This document shows, in pieces, positions 33,119 through 36,512 of a DNA stretch of 36,512 nucleotides. The position numbers and the translations under genes are program-made. The stretch covers positions 1 through 36,512 of the forward strand of contig JAMOQK010000055.1 of the NCBI GenBank assembly GCA_027064045.1, read 5' to 3'. The stretch's first letter is position 1, and each line of letters begins with the position of its first letter. The notes under the pieces were generated by a model that ran no database searches, was not told the origin of the DNA, and saw nothing but the letters and a program-made list of their open reading frames with translations. Source of the DNA: Sulfurimonas sp. Its GTDB lineage: Bacteria; Campylobacterota; Campylobacteria; Campylobacterales; Sulfurimonadaceae.

Positions 33119-35803
33119 ATGAAAAACTTATCACTTAATTTAAAAATTCTTATTATCTTTTTTATCCCTGCTTTGGCTCTTATCTATTTTTCATTTTCAT
33201 TTGTGAAGATTGAGTACAAGAATCTAAATCAAAGTTCTATGTACATCTTATCTGCAAAGATTACAGAGAGTTTAAGTCAATTGGTACATAATATTCAGAT
33301 AGAGAGAGGTCTTAGTTCTGGTTATATAGTAGCAAATGGTAATTCTGCAGATAAAAAACATCTCTTAAAACAGTATCAAAAAACTGATGAAGCATACAAA
33401 AATCTCTTAAAATATGTAAATCTAAAATCTAAAGAAAAAGAAATGATTTTGGAACATATAGGATATGTCAATAAACCACTTATAAAAGAGATGCTGAACC
33501 GTTTTAGCAACATAAATTATATAAGGAAAAATGTACAAAATTTATCTATAAGTTTTGATGATGAAGTCTCTTACTATACAAATCTAAATGTTGTTTTGTT
33601 GGATGCTATTAAATCATTTGTAACGATACTAAAAAAACAAAACAATGATGACAATTCATTATCTAAACTTCAGATGTTAAAAGAATACGCTGGTCAGGAG
33701 AGAGCTTATATCTATTATATGATTTTATCTGGTAATAAAACTGAAAAACAAAAAAGAAAAGTTAAAGAGTTAATAAATCAGCAGATTGACCTAAAAAAGG
33801 AATTTGTTCTCAATGCCTCCATAGCTTCAACTATTATTTACAATAATATTATGAAAAAAGAGATTCAACATGATGTGGTTCTTTTACAAAAAAAGTTTTT
33901 TGAAAATAAATTAGATGCTAAAGATGCTTCATTATGGTTTAGAGTAATAACAAGCAAGATAAATATGCTTGAAAAAGTTTCAAGTATGATTTTAGAAACT
34001 TACATAAATAAATCAAATACAATATATCAAAAATCTCTTAATTCATTATATTTTACTGCTTTATTGTGGGGTTTATCTTTAGTTTCTATAGTTATATTGA
34101 CATTTATATTGAGAAATTTAATAAAAAAAGAGGAGTTTTTAGTTGAAGAGTTAAGAATATCTTCTTATACTTTTGATTCACATGAGGCTATGACAATTAC
34201 TGATGTAAATGGTGTTATTTTAAAAGTAAATGATGCTTTTAGTCGTATCACAGGTTATTTGCCATCTGAAGTTGTTGGTAAAAATCCTAGAGTTTTAAAG
34301 TCAATGAAGCATAGTGACGAATTTTATAAAGAGATGTGGAGACAGCTCCATACAGTTGGAAGATGGAGTGATGAGATATACAATAAAAGAAAAAATGGAG
34401 ATATATATTTAGAACATCTTTCCATTACAGCTATAAAAAATAAAAAAGATATAACTACTCACTATATAGCACAATTTTTGGATGTTTCGGAACTAAAACA
34501 AGCTCAAGAAGAAGCTCAACATCAGGCTGATCATGATTCTTTAACAGGTCTTTTAAATAGAAAAGCTCTTTTGCAAAGGTTAGGTGAAGAGTATGTAAAA
34601 GCTAGAAGACATGATTTTTTACATGCATTTTTATTTATAGATTTGGATGAGTTTAAATCAGTAAATGATAATTTTGGTCATAAGGCTGGAGATATGCTTC
34701 TTATAGAAGTTTCAAAAAGATTAAGGGGTATGTTTAGGGAAGAAGATGTTATTTCTAGGATGAGTGGTGATGAGTTTGCTATTATGGTTTTAAATATAGA
34801 TAAAACAGACCAAGAAGCAGCAAAAAATATAAAAGAGATAGCAGCAAAAGTTATAGATAAGCTTAACCAACCTTTTGTACTTGATGAACATAAGATACAT
34901 ATCGGTGCAAGTGTAGGGGTTAAATTATTTCCAGATTCTGAGAAAAGTATGCAAGATGTTGTGGTTCATGCAGATACAGCAATGTATCAGGCAAAACATC
35001 AAGGTAAAAATCAGTTTGTGTTTTTTGATAAGGCGATAGAGTTAGAATTAAAGTATTTTCATTTTCTTGAAGAGGAATTATCTTACGCTATTGAGAAAGA
35101 TGAATTTGTATTTTATTTTCAGCCAAAAGTAGATTTAAAAACTGGTAAAATTGTAGAAGCTGAGGCACTTTTAAGGTGGAATCATCCACAAAAAGGTTTA
35201 TTGATGCCAGATACATTTTTAAATGTACTTCAAACTACTGGTATGATTCATAGTGTTACATTTAAAGCTCTCAAAGACAGCTGTTTGTTTTTAGAATCAA
35301 ATAAAGATATATTTGATGGTACAATCTCAATAAATATAAATTCAAATGAGCTTGTTAATGATGATTTTGAAAATGAGGTTATGTCAATTATTAAGCAATT
35401 TGATATTAGTCCTTCACAAATAGAATTAGAGATAACGGAGAATGATCTTATAGAAGATTTTGATGTGGCTATCTTAAAAATGAAAAAGCTTAAAGAATTT
35501 GGTGTTAAATTTTCTATAGATGACTTTGGAACAGGTTACTCATCTATAACATATCTTCAAAAATTACCTATAGATTCTCTTAAAATAGATAGAAGTTTTT
35601 TACGAGATCTTTCAAATGAAGCAAATCAAGAGATTGTAAAAATAATACTTGCCATGGCAAAAACTTTTAACTTATGTAGTGTTGTTGAGGGTGTAGAAAA
35701 TCAAAACCATCTCAATTTTATTAAAGAAAATGGTGCTGATTTATATCAAGGATTTTATTTCTCAAAAGCTGTTAGTGAGAAAGATTTTATAAAGATGTTA
35801 TAA
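33119..35803 (+). CDS. NIT-PAS-GGDEF-EAL cyclic-di-GMP protein
   Basis: An 894-residue inner-membrane signalling protein. A first membrane helix lies at ~9-28, a periplasmic nitrate/nitrite-sensing (NIT-type) helical domain at ~45-300 with the signature IQIERGLSSGYIVANG, a second helix at ~309-334, a PAS domain at ~343-465 (AMTITDVNGVILKVNDAFSR), GGDEF at ~470-625 and EAL at ~640-890. The cyclase motif is SGDEF in place of GGDEF, preceded by an inhibitory-site REED five residues before. The EAL domain keeps the catalytic set: EALLRW, NINSNEL, LEITEND, IDDFGTGYSS, LKIDRSF, EGVEN and QGFYF, so phosphodiesterase activity is likely; cyclase activity is possible. It could influence the RTX adhesin through c-di-GMP, but only as inference. 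Confidence 0.92.
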   Translation: MKNLSLNLKILIIFFIPALALIYFSFSFVKIEYKNLNQSSMYILSAKITESLSQLVHNIQIERGLSSGYIVANGNSADKKHLLKQYQKTDEAYKNLLKYVNLKSKEKEMILEHIGYVNKPLIKEMLNRFSNINYIRKNVQNLSISFDDEVSYYTNLNVVLLDAIKSFVTILKKQNNDDNSLSKLQMLKEYAGQERAYIYYMILSGNKTEKQKRKVKELINQQIDLKKEFVLNASIASTIIYNNIMKKEIQHDVVLLQKKFFENKLDAKDASLWFRVITSKINMLEKVSSMILETYINKSNTIYQKSLNSLYFTALLWGLSLVSIVILTFILRNLIKKEEFLVEELRISSYTFDSHEAMTITDVNGVILKVNDAFSRITGYLPSEVVGKNPRVLKSMKHSDEFYKEMWRQLHTVGRWSDEIYNKRKNGDIYLEHLSITAIKNKKDITTHYIAQFLDVSELKQAQEEAQHQADHDSLTGLLNRKALLQRLGEEYVKARRHDFLHAFLFIDLDEFKSVNDNFGHKAGDMLLIEVSKRLRGMFREEDVISRMSGDEFAIMVLNIDKTDQEAAKNIKEIAAKVIDKLNQPFVLDEHKIHIGASVGVKLFPDSEKSMQDVVVHADTAMYQAKHQGKNQFVFFDKAIELELKYFHFLEEELSYAIEKDEFVFYFQPKVDLKTGKIVEAEALLRWNHPQKGLLMPDTFLNVLQTTGMIHSVTFKALKDSCLFLESNKDIFDGTISININSNELVNDDFENEVMSIIKQFDISPSQIELEITENDLIEDFDVAILKMKKLKEFGVKFSIDDFGTGYSSITYLQKLPIDSLKIDRSFLRDLSNEANQEIVKIILAMAKTFNLCSVVEGVENQNHLNFIKENGADLYQGFYFSKAVSEKDFIKML

Positions 35804-35830
35804 AAAACAGAATATGGGATAGGTTATTAT

Positions 35831-36512
35831 TTAAGTTTTGTTTCTTAGCTTTCTTACCTCTATAAAGTAAGTGTTTCCTAGATAAATCACATAAAATATA
35901 GCTCCAAAAAATATAGCAAATGGTATAAGTGAGATTAGATATAGTAGTAATGTTTTTATTCTTAGCATGTTTTTGTTAAAAAATCTTATCTGCTTGTCCT
36001 CTTCATCTGAACAGATATTTGAAGATATATCATATATGAGCATTTTGTGAAAAAAGTAATAGAGTGGAAAATTAAATGCTACAATATTTACAAGTGGTAT
36101 AAAGTATAAAGGTATAAGCAGAAAAAATAGTAGTAGCATTATAAAAGCCCATTTTATCATAGATAAAATAGCTGCTACAATATTTGAATAGCCTATCATC
36201 TCAACATCTTTGTAATGTCTTCTTTGAAGTTCTTTTAGCACAAGAGGAGTTAAAAAACCTATCACAAGAACAGCTATAAATATAGAAGCATAAAGAACGA
36301 AAAAACCACCAATAGCATAAACTAAAAATGAGGCTATCCATGATGTTATGGTATAACTCATTAAAAATTGTATGATTGAACTACCCTCTAGTTTAGCAGA
36401 AAAACTATCTGTATGTGGGATACCATTTTGGATAGTTGTTTGTGTTGTTTGAATATCCATAGTCCCCAACTGATCGAGTCCAACTCCTGCAATGATGAAA
36501 AATATGATATAC
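35831..36512 (-). CDS. EI24/CysZ-like membrane protein, 5' end beyond window
   Basis: The reading frame is open to the right edge: the bases past the apparent start (36470-36511) continue in frame as a hydrophobic segment (YIIFFIIAGVGLDQ), so the true N-terminus lies outside and about 227 residues are visible. At least four long hydrophobic stretches are seen, including SWIASFLVYAIGGFFVLYAS and IKWAFIMLLLFFLLIPLYF. The order, and the motif PLVNIVAFNFPLYYFFHKML, agree with the EI24 domain family, which contains the sulfate-uptake protein CysZ. A role in sulfate transport is therefore conceivable but not shown. It converges on the GGDEF-EAL gene. Confidence 0.75.
   Translation of the reverse strand, partial: YIIFFIIAGVGLDQLGTMDIQTTQTTIQNGIPHTDSFSAKLEGSSIIQFLMSYTITSWIASFLVYAIGGFFVLYASIFIAVLVIGFLTPLVLKELQRRHYKDVEMIGYSNIVAAILSMIKWAFIMLLLFFLLIPLYFIPLVNIVAFNFPLYYFFHKMLIYDISSNICSDEEDKQIRFFNKNMLRIKTLLLYLISLIPFAIFFGAIFYVIYLGNTYFIEVRKLRNKT

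Noticed and set aside
35831..36469. The minus-strand gene at the right edge as a complete 212-residue protein.
   Set aside because: The frame stays open and hydrophobic to the end of the window, so the apparent TTG start is internal.

Overview
The window is AT-rich, densely coded DNA that looks like a chromosome of the Campylobacterota (formerly Epsilonproteobacteria), most likely a Sulfurimonas-type free-living bacterium. The reasons are a MutS7-type MutS with a C-terminal HNH nuclease domain, the gene order flhA / Rrf2 regulator / rpsO, the pairing of murC with a class I/II aminotransferase, a flagellar gene behind an RpoN-type promoter, and recurrent -10 boxes of the form AGATATAAT. The genus is inferred; no rRNA is present to confirm it.

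Layout. 1-2985: the 3' part of a very acidic RTX/beta-roll protein with a type I secretion C-terminus, open at the left edge. 3034-8998 (minus): its probable export operon, an outer-membrane TolC channel fused to an OmpA-like peptidoglycan-binding domain, an ABC transporter with a degenerate C39-like domain, an HlyD adaptor, and a LuxR-type regulator translationally coupled at the end. 8999-9393: the only gene-free stretch above 300 bases. It holds a 268-bp nested palindrome that folds as a three-way junction and appears to be inserted between the promoter and start codon of the next gene. 9394-12411: MutS7-HNH. 12416-16827 (minus): a small membrane protein, murC, an unknown protein, a PLP aminotransferase and a DHH phosphoesterase. 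16862-19451 (minus): flhA and an Rrf2 regulator. Then rpsO (+), kdsB (-), a four-gene overlapping operon (methyltransferase, YkgJ-like, TPR lipoprotein, trpC), a GatB/YqeY protein (-), flgH plus a transglutaminase-like protein (+), a SulP transporter and valS (-), a UvrD-type helicase (+), a NIT-PAS-GGDEF-EAL protein (+), and an EI24/CysZ-like membrane protein cut by the right edge.

The most striking signal cuts across genes. The 10-mer CCACATGCCA (either strand, usually extended to YCCACATGCCAA) occurs 13 times exactly, where base composition predicts far fewer than one. Two pairs form inverted repeats between convergent genes, and nine lone copies lie inside genes in several reading frames and both orientations. 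That is the signature of a DNA uptake sequence, or another genome-wide DNA-level signal. I know of no described uptake sequence in this phylum.

Most other genes are housekeeping: cell wall (murC), LPS Kdo (kdsB), translation (rpsO, valS), tryptophan (trpC), repair (MutS7, UvrD), and flagellum (flhA, flgH). The accessory part is the RTX/type I secretion block, the palindromic element and the MutS7 gene, a stretch that also lacks internal copies of the 10-mer.
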